From Siccirubricoccus deserti (GTDB lineage: Bacteria > Pseudomonadota > Alphaproteobacteria > Acetobacterales > Acetobacteraceae), in contig NZ_JACOMF010000007.1 of assembly GCF_014283215.1 (NCBI RefSeq), forward strand, positions 1 to 64,000: DNA of 64,000 nucleotides, in the 5' to 3' direction. The notes beneath the pieces were generated by a model. That model had not been told where the DNA came from and did no database searches. It saw only the letters and a list, made by a program, of their open reading frames with translations. How positions within the stretch are numbered: position 1 is the stretch's first letter; each line of letters opens with the position of its first letter. Of this stretch, positions 24,928 through 33,671 are shown piece by piece. Position numbers and translations under genes: made by a program.

Positions 24928-25644
24928 ATGCCCGAGCCGAAGCGCCGCAGGGCCGCGCCGCCGGAGGCACCCGCCGTGGCCGTGCCGGCGGTGCTGCACA
25001 TCAGCAGCCGCAATTACTCCTCCTGGTCGATGCGCGGCTTCCTGCTGGCCCGGATGGCGGGGCTCGACTTCACCGTCGACACCGTCTCGCCCGACGATCC
25101 CTCGGCGCGGGCGGAGCTGCTGCTGCAATCCTCCTCCATCCTGCTGCCCTGCCTCTCGCACGAGGGCGCCGAGCTGTGGGACACGCTGGCGATCGCCGAA
25201 TACCTGAACGAGCGCTACCCCGAGGCGCGGATGATGCCGGAGGAGCGCATCGCCCGCGCCCGCTGCCGGGCGATCAGCGGCGAGATGCATGCCGGCTTCC
25301 ACGCGCTGCGCTCCACCCTGCCGATGAACCTGCGGACGACCATCCCCGGCTTCACCATCTGGTCGGCGGCACGGGCCGACATCGAGCGTATCCTGAAGCT
25401 TTGGCGCGACTGCCTGGCGGAATGGGACGGCCCCTGGCTGTTCGGTACCAGGCCGAGCGTCGCCGATGCGATGTTCGCCCCGGTGGTCACCCGCTTCCGC
25501 ACCTATGCGGTGGCGCTGGACCCGGGCTGCGAGGCCTATGCCCGCACCATCCTGACCTGGCCGGCGGTGCGGGAGTGGATCACCGCGGCGGAGCGCGAGC
25601 CGGAGCAGGGCATCGCCGAACTCGACCTCGACGCCGAGTTCTGA
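24928..25644 (+). CDS. Glutathione S-transferase family protein
   Basis: A 238-residue GST with an N-terminal thioredoxin-like domain (LHISSRNYSSWSMRGFLLARMAGLDF, about residues 22-50) and an all-helical C-terminal domain (about 108-225). The Ser-rich S-S-W-S-x-R motif marks the YfcF-like/SSWS group; catalysis is probably Ser-based. A 20-residue Pro/Arg/Ala-rich extension precedes the fold. GAGGAGA lies 5 bp upstream of the ATG. It is a single gene, divergent from phaZ. Confidence 0.9.
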   Translation: MPEPKRRRAAPPEAPAVAVPAVLHISSRNYSSWSMRGFLLARMAGLDFTVDTVSPDDPSARAELLLQSSSILLPCLSHEGAELWDTLAIAEYLNERYPEARMMPEERIARARCRAISGEMHAGFHALRSTLPMNLRTTIPGFTIWSAARADIERILKLWRDCLAEWDGPWLFGTRPSVADAMFAPVVTRFRTYAVALDPGCEAYARTILTWPAVREWITAAEREPEQGIAELDLDAEF

Positions 25645-25647
25645 TGC

Positions 25648-25744
25648 ATCCCCGCGAAGCCGCTGGGCGGCTTTGCAGGACCCTCGGGACCTCTCCCGAC
25701 CAGCGCGTCGGCCGCCTTCCGCCGCCAAGCCGTGGAAGGTCACC
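25648..25744 (+). repeat. Dispersed repeat R2, copy 1
   Basis: Starts 4 bp after the GST stop and aligns end to end with the copies at 27971 and 54841. Landmarks in order are ATCCCCGCGAAGCCGC, CTCTCCCGACCAGCG and CCTTCCGCCGCCAAGCCGTG, then GAAGGTCACC. The last part can fold into a short stem (CTTCCGC.../...GTGGAAG). Confidence 0.7.
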
Positions 25745-25827
25745 AGCAGGCATTGGGTTCCACGGGCCTGGCTTCGGATCCGGAGTGGTGGCTCGGTTAC
25801 GGCGCAGGTCGGGCGGCGGGCGGCCGC

Positions 25828-25875
25828 CTACAGCGGATTTACGCGCCGGGGCATTCGCGCCCTCCGCGATCCGTC
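25828..25875 (+). repeat. Dispersed repeat R1, copy E (partial)
   Basis: CTACAGCGGATTTACGCGCC, then GGGGCATTCGCGCC and CCGCGATCCG. It matches the non-hairpin half of copies A and B and lies in the spacer between the GST and Mpo1-like genes. Together with R2 copy 1 it accounts for most of this 290-bp non-coding stretch. Confidence 0.65.
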
Positions 25876-25936
25876 CTGACCGAGTTCGTTGCGATATTGC
25901 AGCCACGCTGCCAGCTCGCCGGACGCGGGCCCGACC

Positions 25937-26260
25937 CTACAGCCCGTGCCGGCGCAGTTCCGCCCCGAGCCGGCCGGTGACCGCCAGCCAGGCCATGCGC
26001 AGATCGCCACGCAGCGACCACAGCGGGTGACGGAAGGTGGCGGGGCGGTTGCGCTCCACCAGCAGATGCGACCCCCAGGCGCAGCCGTAGCCCAGCACCG
26101 GCGCCAGCAGCATCAGCCACCACGACCCGGCGATCACCCCGGCCAGCAACACCGCCGCCCCGGCCAGGGTCCCGCCGACATGCACCGCCCGGGTGGCCGG
26201 GCGGGCATGGTCCCGCAGATAGGCAGGCCAGAACGCCTCGAAGCCGCCATCAGTTGCCAT
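25937..26260 (-). CDS. Mpo1-like (DUF962) membrane protein
   Basis: A 107-residue small membrane protein with the DUF962 pattern: FEAFWPAYLRDHARPATRAVHVGG at the start, two hydrophobic segments (LAGAAVLLAGVIAG; WLMLLAPVLGYGCAWGS), then HLLVERNRPATFRHPLWSLRGD. Yeast Mpo1 is an Fe2+-dependent 2-hydroxy fatty acid dioxygenase, and the His/Asn/Glu residues shared here are consistent with a metal site. ATG 26260; it is divergent from the MFS-ABM gene by about 90 bp. Confidence 0.85.
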   Translation of the reverse strand: MATDGGFEAFWPAYLRDHARPATRAVHVGGTLAGAAVLLAGVIAGSWWLMLLAPVLGYGCAWGSHLLVERNRPATFRHPLWSLRGDLRMAWLAVTGRLGAELRRHGL

Positions 26261-26351
26261 AAGGTCCGAGTTGGGGCGGCGGGCCCGGCCTCGCAAGCTT
26301 GTCGCCGTGGTTTCCCTTGGCGCCGCGACCGGCCACGGGCAGAAGCGGTCC

Positions 26352-27968
26352 ATGCCGAGATTCGCCCCGCGACGCATCCCCCTGCCGCGCGCCTTCCTGC
26401 CGCTGCGCCATGGCGTGTTCCGCAGCCTCTGGCTGGCGACCCTGGCCAGCAACATCGGCGGCTGGATGCAGAACACCGGCGCCGGGTGGCTGATGACAAG
26501 CCTCGATCCCAGCCCGATGATGGTCAGCCTGGTGCAGGCTGCCTCCATGCTGCCGGTCTTCCTGCTGGCGCTGCCGGCCGGCGCTCTGGCCGACATCATT
26601 GACCGGCGGCTGTTCCTGATTGGCGCCCAGGCCTGGATCCTGGCGATGGCGCTGATCCTGACGGCGCTGACCATGACCGGCAACATCGGCGCCTGGGGGC
26701 TGCTGGCGCTGACCTTCGCGATCGGTGCGGGCAGCGCGATGAACTTCCCCGCCTGGGCCGCCACCACCAATGAGCTGGTGCCGCGCGAGGACCTGGTCGG
26801 CGCCATCGCGCTCAACGGCATCGGCTTCAACCTGGCCCGGGCGCTCGGCCCGGCGATCGGCGGCTTCGCCATCGCCTGGGCCGGGCCGGAAGCCGCCTTC
26901 GCGCTGAACGCAGTCGCCTTCCTGGTGCTGATCCTGGCGCTGCTCCTGTGGAAGCGGCGCGAGGCGCCGGGGGGCGGGCCGAAGGAGCATCTGGTCTCCG
27001 CCATGCGGGCCGGGCTGCGCTTCGTCTCGGCCAGCCCGGCGATGCGGGCGGCGATCCTGCGGGCCTGCACCTTCTTCCTGTTCAGCGCCGCGGTCTGGGG
27101 GCTGCTGCCGCTGTTCGTACGACAGCAACTGGGCCTTGGGCCGCAGGCCTTCGGGCTGATGCTCGGGGTGATGGGCGGCTCGGCGGTCGCCGCCGGCTTC
27201 GCCCTGCCGGCGCTGCGCGGGCGGCTGGACCGCAGCGGGATGGTGCTCTGGGCCTCGCTCATCGGCGCGGTGTCGATGGCGCTGCTGGCCGTCGCGCAGC
27301 ACTGGGCGCTGGCGGCGCTCGGGATGCTGCTCTACGGCGCCTCCTGGATCGCCGCCGGCAGCACCCTGGCCGCGGCAGCGCAGCTGGCGGCGCCGGGCTG
27401 GGTGCGGGCGCGGGCGATCGCGATCTATCAGCTCAGCTTCTTCGGCGTCATGGCGGCGGGCGCGGCGCTCGCCGGCTGGCTCGGTGGGCGCTTCGGGGTG
27501 CCGCTGGCGCTCGGCGCCGCCGCGGTGGGTGCCGCGATCGCCGCCGTGCTGGTGCGGCGCTGGCGGATCGATTCCGTCGCCGTGGCGCAAACCCCGGCTA
27601 CCGTCGCCGCCATCCCGCAGCCGGAGGCGCCGGCGGATGAGCTTCGCCCGGTGCTCGGCGAACGGTCGGGCCGGGTGCTGGAGGTGGTGCGCTATCGCAT
27701 AGACCCGGCGGAACGCGCCGCCTTCCTTGCCGCCATGCAGGAGGTACGGCGGGTCCGGCTGCGCTCCGGCGCCGAGGATTGGCGGCTGTGCGAGGATGTG
27801 GCGCATCCCGAGCGCTGGGTGGAGCTCTGGGCAGTGGCAAGCTGGACGGAGCATCTGCGGGAGGCAGCGCGACTGACCGATTCCGACCATGCGGCCCTGG
27901 CCCGTGCAGCGGCGCTGCACCGTGGCGAGCCACCCGAGGCGGCCCGGTTCATCCAGGTGGAGCCATAG
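26352..27968 (+). CDS. MFS transporter (TMS/EntS-like) fused to a C-terminal ABM-like domain
   Basis: A 538-residue fusion. Residues about 1-405 form a twelve-helix MFS of the transmembrane-secretion-effector/EntS group (SLWLATLASNIGGWMQNTGAGWLM; loop 2-3 motif GALADIIDRR). Residues about 440-530 form a soluble ABM-like alpha-beta barrel (VLEVVRYRIDPAERAAFLAAMQEV ... WVELWAVASWTEHL). Similar fusions are known, but the role of the attached domain is unclear; it could sense or bind the exported compound. ATG 26352 is chosen; the frame is open to 26271. Confidence 0.88.
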   Translation: MPRFAPRRIPLPRAFLPLRHGVFRSLWLATLASNIGGWMQNTGAGWLMTSLDPSPMMVSLVQAASMLPVFLLALPAGALADIIDRRLFLIGAQAWILAMALILTALTMTGNIGAWGLLALTFAIGAGSAMNFPAWAATTNELVPREDLVGAIALNGIGFNLARALGPAIGGFAIAWAGPEAAFALNAVAFLVLILALLLWKRREAPGGGPKEHLVSAMRAGLRFVSASPAMRAAILRACTFFLFSAAVWGLLPLFVRQQLGLGPQAFGLMLGVMGGSAVAAGFALPALRGRLDRSGMVLWASLIGAVSMALLAVAQHWALAALGMLLYGASWIAAGSTLAAAAQLAAPGWVRARAIAIYQLSFFGVMAAGAALAGWLGGRFGVPLALGAAAVGAAIAAVLVRRWRIDSVAVAQTPATVAAIPQPEAPADELRPVLGERSGRVLEVVRYRIDPAERAAFLAAMQEVRRVRLRSGAEDWRLCEDVAHPERWVELWAVASWTEHLREAARLTDSDHAALARAAALHRGEPPEAARFIQVEP

Positions 27969-27970
27969 GG

Positions 27971-28070
27971 CTTCCCCGTGGAGCCGTGGCGCAGCCTTGC
28001 GAGGCCCCGGCTGGCCCCTCCCGGTCAGCACTTCGGCACGGCCTTGCGCGGCAATGGCGGGGAAGGACAC
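27971..28070 (+). repeat. Dispersed repeat R2, copy 2
   Basis: Begins 2 bp after the MFS-ABM stop. Landmarks are CTTCCCCGTGGAGCCGTGGC, CCCTCCCGGTCAGCACTTCG and GCCTTGCGCGGCAATGGCGG, then GGAAGGACAC. They follow the same order and spacing as in copies 1 and 3. Confidence 0.7.
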
Positions 28071-28119
28071 TCCAAAGGCAACTGATTCCCGCGGGCATCC
28101 GGGCGACCGGAAGAGGAAG

Positions 28120-28641
28120 CTATTGCGGCGCCACGGCAGCGACGCGCTGGAAGGCCAGCAGGTCGAGCACCGGCGTCCCTTCGCGCCCCAGCACCAGCCC
28201 GAGCAAGTGATGCGCCTGGCCGCGGTGGTGGGTCTGGTGGTTGAACAGATGGGCCAGCGCCTGATGCAGCGGCTGGGATTGCGCCGCACCGCTGGTGGTG
28301 GCGTAGGTAAGCGGCGCGGCCAGCCGCGCCTCATCCAGCGCCGCGACGTAGCCGATCAGCCGCTCATCCTCGGCCTGGCGCGCCGTCTGCAAGGCGGCGA
28401 AATCCCCATACGGCATCGCATCCAGCCGGGTGCCGCGCGGGCTCTCGCCCTCCAGCCGCGCCAGCCACAGGCGGTCGGTCACCAGCAGATGGTTCAAGGT
28501 GCCGAGCAGCGAGCCGAAGAAGGCCCCGCGATCCTCCGCGAGCGCCGCCGGCGTCAGCCGCGCCGCGGCGGCATAGAGGCGCTGGTTGGCCCAGCGGTTG
28601 TAGCCGGCGAACATCCTTACATGCTCCTGGCGCGGTCCCAT
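28120..28641 (-). CDS. DinB-family protein
   Basis: A 173-residue four-helix-bundle protein of the DinB/YfiT superfamily. It has three candidate metal-binding His: one in LNHLLVTDRLWLARL and two in HLFNHQTHHRGQAHHLL. Such proteins are metal-dependent thiol-transferase-like or stress-associated enzymes with mostly unknown substrates. ATG 28641. It is a single gene, divergent from dps. Confidence 0.9.
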   Translation of the reverse strand: MGPRQEHVRMFAGYNRWANQRLYAAAARLTPAALAEDRGAFFGSLLGTLNHLLVTDRLWLARLEGESPRGTRLDAMPYGDFAALQTARQAEDERLIGYVAALDEARLAAPLTYATTSGAAQSQPLHQALAHLFNHQTHHRGQAHHLLGLVLGREGTPVLDLLAFQRVAAVAPQ

Positions 28642-28839
28642 GCTGATCCTCCACGAGGGGCGTCCGCAGGATCATCGCCAGGGCAGAATCCGGACGCCAG
28701 CGTGGTTGCGCACATGTTTGTCATGCGCCCGGCGGCGGCGTTCCGGCGCTGGCATATGGCAGACGCAACGCGCCGGGGGTGGCCCTCGGCGCGAGGTGTC
28801 GCCACATCTGCATGTGCAACACCCAAGAGGACAGCAAGC

Positions 28840-29358
28840 ATGGCGAAATCCGCCGATAAATCCGCAGCCATCCAGTCCACCCGCAACGACGTGCCGACCA
28901 ACGCCAAGCAGGTCTCGATCGGCGTGCTGCAGGGCTGCCTAGCCGACTCGACCGACCTGTTCAACGCCACGCGCCAGGCTCATTGGAACGTCAAGGGCCC
29001 GCATTTCGGCGAGTTGCACCGGCTGTTCGAGGAATTCTATACCGCCCTCGTCACCTCCACCGACGATCTGGCCGAGCGCATCGTCCAGCTCGGCGGCACC
29101 GCCAATGGCACCAGCCAAGTGGTCGCCGGCGGCACCCGCCTGCCGCCCTACCCCACCGACCTCTACGCCGGCATGGATCATGTGAAGGCTCTGGCCGACC
29201 GCTACGCCATGGTCGCCAAGACCCTGCGCGAGGGCATCGACCAGACCGACGAAGCCGGCGATGCCGACACCGCCGACCTGCTGACCGAGCAGTCCCGCGC
29301 CACTGATAAGATGCTGTGGATGCTGGAAGCCCATCTACCGGCCGACAAGGCACCCTGA
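28840..29358 (+). CDS. dps: Dps-family ferritin-like protein
   Basis: A 172-residue DNA-protection protein that oxidises and stores iron in a 12-mer cage. The inter-subunit ferroxidase residues are visible: His in QAHWNVKGPHF, a further His, and Asp/Glu in LHRLFEEFYTALVTSTDDLAERI. The Lys/Ser-rich N-terminus (MAKSADKSAAIQSTRND) could bind DNA. GAGGA lies 8 bp upstream of ATG 28840. The 200-bp leader (28642-28839) shows no clear OxyR or Fur site that I can identify. Confidence 0.94.
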   Translation: MAKSADKSAAIQSTRNDVPTNAKQVSIGVLQGCLADSTDLFNATRQAHWNVKGPHFGELHRLFEEFYTALVTSTDDLAERIVQLGGTANGTSQVVAGGTRLPPYPTDLYAGMDHVKALADRYAMVAKTLREGIDQTDEAGDADTADLLTEQSRATDKMLWMLEAHLPADKAP

Positions 29359-29380
29359 CCCCAGGGCGCCGGTCGCTGTC

Positions 29381-29401
29381 GAGGGGCGTCCGGCGCCCCT
29401 C
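29381..29401. terminator. Hairpin between dps and the CAP-RTX gene
   Basis: Perfect 8-bp stem GAGGGGCG/CGCCCCTC with loop TCCGG, located between two convergent stops (29358 and 29412). It can serve both strands; no long T-run is present. Confidence 0.6.
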
Positions 29402-29411
29402 GCCGCGCCGA

Positions 29412-30695
29412 TCAGGCGATAATCGCGTGGTCGCCGAGCGCGGCGACCGTCGTCCCGTGCAGCGCCGCGATCTGGACGAAGCGATTGCCACCGCCGTCCA
29501 TGTCCAGCTCGACCCGCACCCCCGAGCCACCTTGGGTGAGCCGCAGATAGCCGCCCGCCAGCAGTTGCGCCTGGGTGTCGAGTCCGGCGCCGAACAGCGC
29601 CGAAAAATCCAGCAGGTCGCCCGCCGCGGCAGCGAAATCCATGATGCTGTCATGGCGGTCGGACAAGGCCAGGAAGACGAAGTGGTCGGCGCCGGCGCCG
29701 CCGGTCAGCGTGTCGGCCCCCGCGCCGCCGATGAGCCGGTCGTCGCCGGCATCGCCGTACAGCCGGTCGGCCCCGTCCCCGCCCTCCAACGTGTCGTTGC
29801 CGCCGCCGCCCTGCAGCCGGTCATTGCCACCAAGGCCCTGGATCAGCTCGGCTGCGGCGGCGCCCTTCAGCGTATCCGCCGCCGCGGTGCCACGCAGGGC
29901 CGCCGGCGCCGACGTGACATCGGCATCCAGGTCGAGCTTGACGTTGACACTGCCGATGACCGCGGTCTTCGTCACCGGCGCCGCCAGACCGCCGCCGGAG
30001 AAAGTCACCGAATAGCTCCCCGTCGGCAGGGCGAGTTGCCAGCCGCCGGCGTCCCAGCTGGTGGCGTGCCAGGTCTGGCCGGCGGTGTTGCGGATGTCGA
30101 TCGAGACGCCACCCAGCCCCTCGCCGGGGTCGTAGAGATGGTCGCCGTCGCGGTCGTCGAAGGTGACGCCGAGCAGAAAGCTCGCGCTGCCGGAACGGGC
30201 GAAGACCTCGGTCGCGGTGATGCCGTTGCTGCCCTGGTACTCGCCGGTGGCGACGCCGATGCCGATCTCGCTGAAGCCGGTGCTCTCGATGTTGGTGCGG
30301 TGGCCGGGGCTGCGGAACAGTCCGGCATGGAAGCTGTCGATCTGCGCCTGGGTGACGGCGCCGCTGCCGCCCCAGGTGATGGCGATGTTCTCGCCCCAGC
30401 TCCAGCTGCCGGTGAAGCTGTAGCCTGCCGCCTTCATCCGGTCGCCGGCGCTGCTGCCGTTGGCTCCGGTGTGGGAGAAGGTGTCGGTGGCCAGCATCCA
30501 GGCACTGTGGGCATCGGCGGCGTCGAGCAGCGCCGCGTTGAAGGCGAGCGGCGCCTTGGCGGCGGTGGAGATGGTACCGGCGGCCAGCCCGTCGTTCAGG
30601 CCAATGCCATGGCGGGCAGCCTCGGCGGCCGGGTCGGCCCGGGCGCGGTTCACCAATTCGAGGAAATACTGCTCGTAGGCATTCGGCTGAGCCAT
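29412..30695 (-). CDS. CAP/SCP-domain protein with RTX Ca2+-binding repeats
   Basis: A 427-residue protein. The N-terminal CAP domain (about 1-165) shows [21 protein letters not shown] and SPGHRTNI, the usual His and Glu cavity residues. It is followed by a carboxypeptidase-regulatory-like beta domain with [19 protein letters not shown] (about 175-265). RTX nonapeptides ([11 protein letters not shown]; about 275-350) and a C-terminal type I secretion-like segment complete it. No signal peptide. It is probably exported by a type I system encoded elsewhere. ATG 30695 ([11 protein letters not shown]) is the natural start; the frame is open to 30944. Confidence 0.88.
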   Translation of the reverse strand: MAQPNAYEQYFLELVNRARADPAAEAARHGIGLNDGLAAGTISTAAKAPLAFNAALLDAADAHSAWMLATDTFSHTGANGSSAGDRMKAAGYSFTGSWSWGENIAITWGGSGAVTQAQIDSFHAGLFRSPGHRTNIESTGFSEIGIGVATGEYQGSNGITATEVFARSGSASFLLGVTFDDRDGDHLYDPGEGLGGVSIDIRNTAGQTWHATSWDAGGWQLALPTGSYSVTFSGGGLAAPVTKTAVIGSVNVKLDLDADVTSAPAALRGTAAADTLKGAAAAELIQGLGGNDRLQGGGGNDTLEGGDGADRLYGDAGDDRLIGGAGADTLTGGAGADHFVFLALSDRHDSIMDFAAAAGDLLDFSALFGAGLDTQAQLLAGGYLRLTQGGSGVRVELDMDGGGNRFVQIAALHGTTVAALGDHAIIA

Positions 30696-30789
30696 GCGTA
30701 ATGTCCCTGCGGCTGGTGCCCGGCGGCGCCGGGCGATATCGGGGCGGGGCGCCCTCCCCTTCGGTTGGTCCGGGCCCCGCCGCGGTGCA

Positions 30790-30840
30790 GGCTTAGCGAT
30801 AAGGAATACTAAATACAACTTATGCGCGCATTTGGTGTGC
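30790..30840. promoter_or_regulatory. AT-rich divergent promoter region before the CAP-RTX gene and parE
   Basis: An unusually AT-rich island (TTAGCGATAAGGAATACTAA at 30793-30812 and onward) inside the 281-bp spacer 30696-30976. On the minus strand TTGTAT and TAAGCC are 17 bp apart, a plausible -35/-10 pair for the CAP-RTX gene, leaving a leader of about 90 nt. A plus-strand promoter for parE may also lie here but cannot be singled out. The rest of the spacer shows nothing recognisable. Confidence 0.45.
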
Positions 30841-30976
30841 GCCATAGGGGTTGCGAGTCGCCCTGTGAGGGCGGGTTCCCAACAGCCGGCACGCGGCCGC
30901 AGCCCTGACCTAACGCCAACGGCGTTGTTTCCCGCCGCCACCAAGGTTATCTTGGGCCGGAATACGGGAACAAGAC

Positions 30977-32959
30977 ATGAACGATCTGTTCGGCGGGCGC
31001 CGGGCCGGGCGCAGCGTGGCCCCCGAGCCCGCCTCCTACTCCGCCAAGGATATCGAGGTGCTGGAGGGGCTGGAGCCGGTCCGACGCCGGCCCGGCATGT
31101 ATATCGGCGGCACCGACGAGACCGCGCTGCATCACCTCGCCGCCGAGATCATCGACAATTCGATGGATGAGGCGGTGGCTGGCCATGCCGATCGTATCGA
31201 GGTGACCTTGGAGCCCGGCAATTGGCTGACGGTGCGCGACAACGGCCGTGGTATCCCGACCGACCCGCACCCAAAATTCCCCAAGCTCAGTGCCTTGGAA
31301 GTCATTTTTACGACGCTGCATTCGGGCGGCAAATTCAGCGGCAAATCCTATGAGACCTCCGGCGGCCTGCACGGCGTCGGCAGCAGCGTGGTCAATGCGC
31401 TGAGCGAGCGGCTGGAGGTGGAGGTGGCGCGCGACCGCACCCTGTTCACCCAGGCCTATTCCCGCGGCAAGCCGCTCGGCAAGCTGAAGAACGCCGGCGC
31501 CATCCACAATCGCCGCGGCACGTCGATCCGCTTCAGGCCGGACCCGGAGATCTTCGGCAAGCTGGAGTTCAGCGCCGCCAGGCTGTACCGGCTCTGCCGT
31601 TCCAAGGCCTATCTCTACCGCGGTGTCGAGATCCGCTGGGCCTCCGACCCCACCCTGGTGAAGGACGACACCCCGGCCCAGGCCATCCTGCACTTCCCCG
31701 GCGGCCTTGCCGACTTCCTCGGCTCGGCGATCGAGGGCCGCAGCCAGGTCACCCCTGCCCCCTACGTCGGCGAGGTGGCGTTTGCCGACAACGCCGGCCG
31801 GGTGGAATGGGCGATCACCTGGCTGGAACAGGGCGAGGGCTTCCTCTCCACCTATGCCAACACCATCCCGACCAGCCAGGGCGGCACCCATGAGGCTGGG
31901 TTGCGCGCGGCCCTTGTCAAAGGCTTGCGGGCCTATGGTGAGCTGAAGAAGGAGAAACGGGCCACAAGCGTCACCGCCGAGGATTTGTTCTCCGGCATGG
32001 CCGGCATGCTGAGCGTTTTCATCCGGGATCCGCAATTCCAGGGCCAGACCAAGGAAAAGCTGACGAGTCCGGAAGCCTCCCGGCTGGTCGAGGCCGCCAT
32101 GCGCGACCATTTCGACCACTGGCTGACCGGCGACCCCGGCAACGCGGACAACCTCCTCGCCTGGGCGGTCGAACGGGCGGAGGAGCGCATCCGCCGGCGC
32201 GAGCAGAAGGACACCCCGCGCAAATCCGCGACCCGCAAGCTGCGCCTGCCCGGCAAGCTGGCTGATTGCGCCCGGGAGAGCGCCGAGGGCACCGAACTCT
32301 TCCTGGTGGAGGGCGACAGCGCCGGCGGCAGCGCCAAGCAGGCGCGCGACCGCGAGACCCAGGCGGTGTTGCCGTTGCGCGGCAAGATCCTGAACGTCGC
32401 CTCAGCATCAGCCGATAAGCTACGACAGAATCAGGAATTGAAGGATTTGATCGAGGCGCTCGGCTGCGGCGCGGGGGATCGTTTCGACATTGCCCGGCTG
32501 CGCTATGGCCGGGTCGTCATCATGACCGATGCGGATGTCGACGGCGCGCATATCGCCGCCCTGCTGATGACCTTCTTCTACAAGGAGCTGCCGGAGCTGG
32601 TCCGCCAGGGCCGGGTGCATCTGGCGCAGCCGCCGCTGTACCGGCTGCAGGCCGGCGGCAAATCGGTCTATGCCATGAACGATCAGGATCGAGAGCGGCT
32701 GCTGAAGAAGGAGTTCAAGCCGAACCAGAAGGTGGAAGTCAGCCGCTTCAAGGGGTTGGGAGAGATGCCCCCGGCGTCGCTCAAGGAAACCACCATGGAC
32801 CCGAAGAAGCGCACCCTGCTGAAGGTGGTCCTGCCGCCGGAGGAGCGCGCCCGTACCGCCGAGCTGATGGAAGCGCTGATGGGCCGCAAGCCGGAGCTGC
32901 GGTTCAAATTCATCCAGGAGAATGCGGCGAAGCTGGATGAGGCCGAAGTAGACGTCTGA
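30977..32959 (+). CDS. parE: DNA topoisomerase IV subunit B
   Basis: A 660-residue type IIA topoisomerase ATPase/TOPRIM subunit that works with ParC to decatenate daughter chromosomes. GHKL ATPase motifs [25 protein letters not shown] and [15 protein letters not shown] occupy residues about 50-140. The TOPRIM domain has [17 protein letters not shown] and [12 protein letters not shown] (about 440-525). The C-terminal [17 protein letters not shown] favours ParE over GyrB; it lacks the long GyrB insertion. parC is not in the window. Confidence 0.95.
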   Translation: MNDLFGGRRAGRSVAPEPASYSAKDIEVLEGLEPVRRRPGMYIGGTDETALHHLAAEIIDNSMDEAVAGHADRIEVTLEPGNWLTVRDNGRGIPTDPHPKFPKLSALEVIFTTLHSGGKFSGKSYETSGGLHGVGSSVVNALSERLEVEVARDRTLFTQAYSRGKPLGKLKNAGAIHNRRGTSIRFRPDPEIFGKLEFSAARLYRLCRSKAYLYRGVEIRWASDPTLVKDDTPAQAILHFPGGLADFLGSAIEGRSQVTPAPYVGEVAFADNAGRVEWAITWLEQGEGFLSTYANTIPTSQGGTHEAGLRAALVKGLRAYGELKKEKRATSVTAEDLFSGMAGMLSVFIRDPQFQGQTKEKLTSPEASRLVEAAMRDHFDHWLTGDPGNADNLLAWAVERAEERIRRREQKDTPRKSATRKLRLPGKLADCARESAEGTELFLVEGDSAGGSAKQARDRETQAVLPLRGKILNVASASADKLRQNQELKDLIEALGCGAGDRFDIARLRYGRVVIMTDADVDGAHIAALLMTFFYKELPELVRQGRVHLAQPPLYRLQAGGKSVYAMNDQDRERLLKKEFKPNQKVEVSRFKGLGEMPPASLKETTMDPKKRTLLKVVLPPEERARTAELMEALMGRKPELRFKFIQENAAKLDEAEVDV

Positions 32960-32999
32960 CTTGGCGGCTACCGCGCAGGGCGGGTCACGTCCCTCCGTC

Positions 33000-33022
33000 A
33001 TGCGCGGACTTGATCCGCGCAT
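33000..33022 (+). repeat. Intergenic palindrome, family R3 copy 2
   Basis: GTC followed by ATGCGCGGA-cttga-TCCGCGCAT, a 9-bp perfect stem, then CC. This GTCATGCGCGG...CCGCGCATCC form is a widespread alphaproteobacterial intergenic palindrome. It sits 40 bp after parE and may act as a terminator or mRNA-end stabiliser. Confidence 0.6.
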
Positions 33023-33173
33023 CCGATCCCGTGCGGGAGCGGCGACCAGGTCAGGCCCGCCGATGGACCGCGCCCGGAAGCGTGATCCCCGGCTGGGGCG
33101 AATTCCCGGCATCATCCCTCGCGATCGGCGTTATGTTGCAACGCAGCATAACCTCGAACCCCAGGATTTCCTG

Positions 33174-33671
33174 ATGCAGCATGACGTGACACCCCCGGAC
33201 CAGCCGCCGGCTGATGTCCTGTCCAGCCTCGGCCGGCACCACTCCCGCACCGGCGCGCTGGCATTGGCGGCGACCGAGGTGCTAGTCCGCCGCATGCATC
33301 TCGGCGGTGCCGCCATGGTCTTCCCGGCCGGTGCGGATCATGCCGAATTCGCCCGCATGGTGCCGGAGAAGGCGCGTGCCTTCGCCGATGCCGGCACCGC
33401 CCTGCTCAACCAGACGGTGCTGATCGGCCAGGAATTGACCGGCCTCGCCCTCCGGGAAGCAGCGCGTGGCGCCAGGGTCGCGGCCGAGGTGCTGGCCAGC
33501 CCGACCCCGATGGGCCTGCTCGCCACCCAGGCGGATGCCGCACGCGCCTGGTTCGGGCAGTGGGTGGCCGGCGCCGGCGCCATGGCCCGGCTGGCGCTGG
33601 AAGCCCATGCGGCGGTGATGGCGCCGATCGACCAGGCGGCCGCCGCGAACGTCAAGCGGCTGCGTGGCTGA
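33174..33671 (+). CDS. Phasin family protein (PHA granule-associated)
   Basis: A 165-residue, almost wholly helical, Ala-rich protein of the phasin_2 type, coating polyhydroxyalkanoate granules. The core runs MVPEKARAFADAGTALLNQ...ALREAARGARVAAEVLASPTP...ARLALEAHAAVMAPIDQAAAANVKRL. The final PI(x)A-A-NVKRL is typical. ATG 33174 follows CAGGA; upstream codons back to 32961 are open but lack homology. It overlaps the next gene by 8 bp. Confidence 0.78.
   Translation: MQHDVTPPDQPPADVLSSLGRHHSRTGALALAATEVLVRRMHLGGAAMVFPAGADHAEFARMVPEKARAFADAGTALLNQTVLIGQELTGLALREAARGARVAAEVLASPTPMGLLATQADAARAWFGQWVAGAGAMARLALEAHAAVMAPIDQAAAANVKRLRG

Noticed and set aside
26250-28334. A 694-codon minus-strand frame across the MFS-ABM gene
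   Set aside because: Antisense shadow, rich in Gln/Arg/Gly; the plus-strand frame has clear MFS and ABM motifs.
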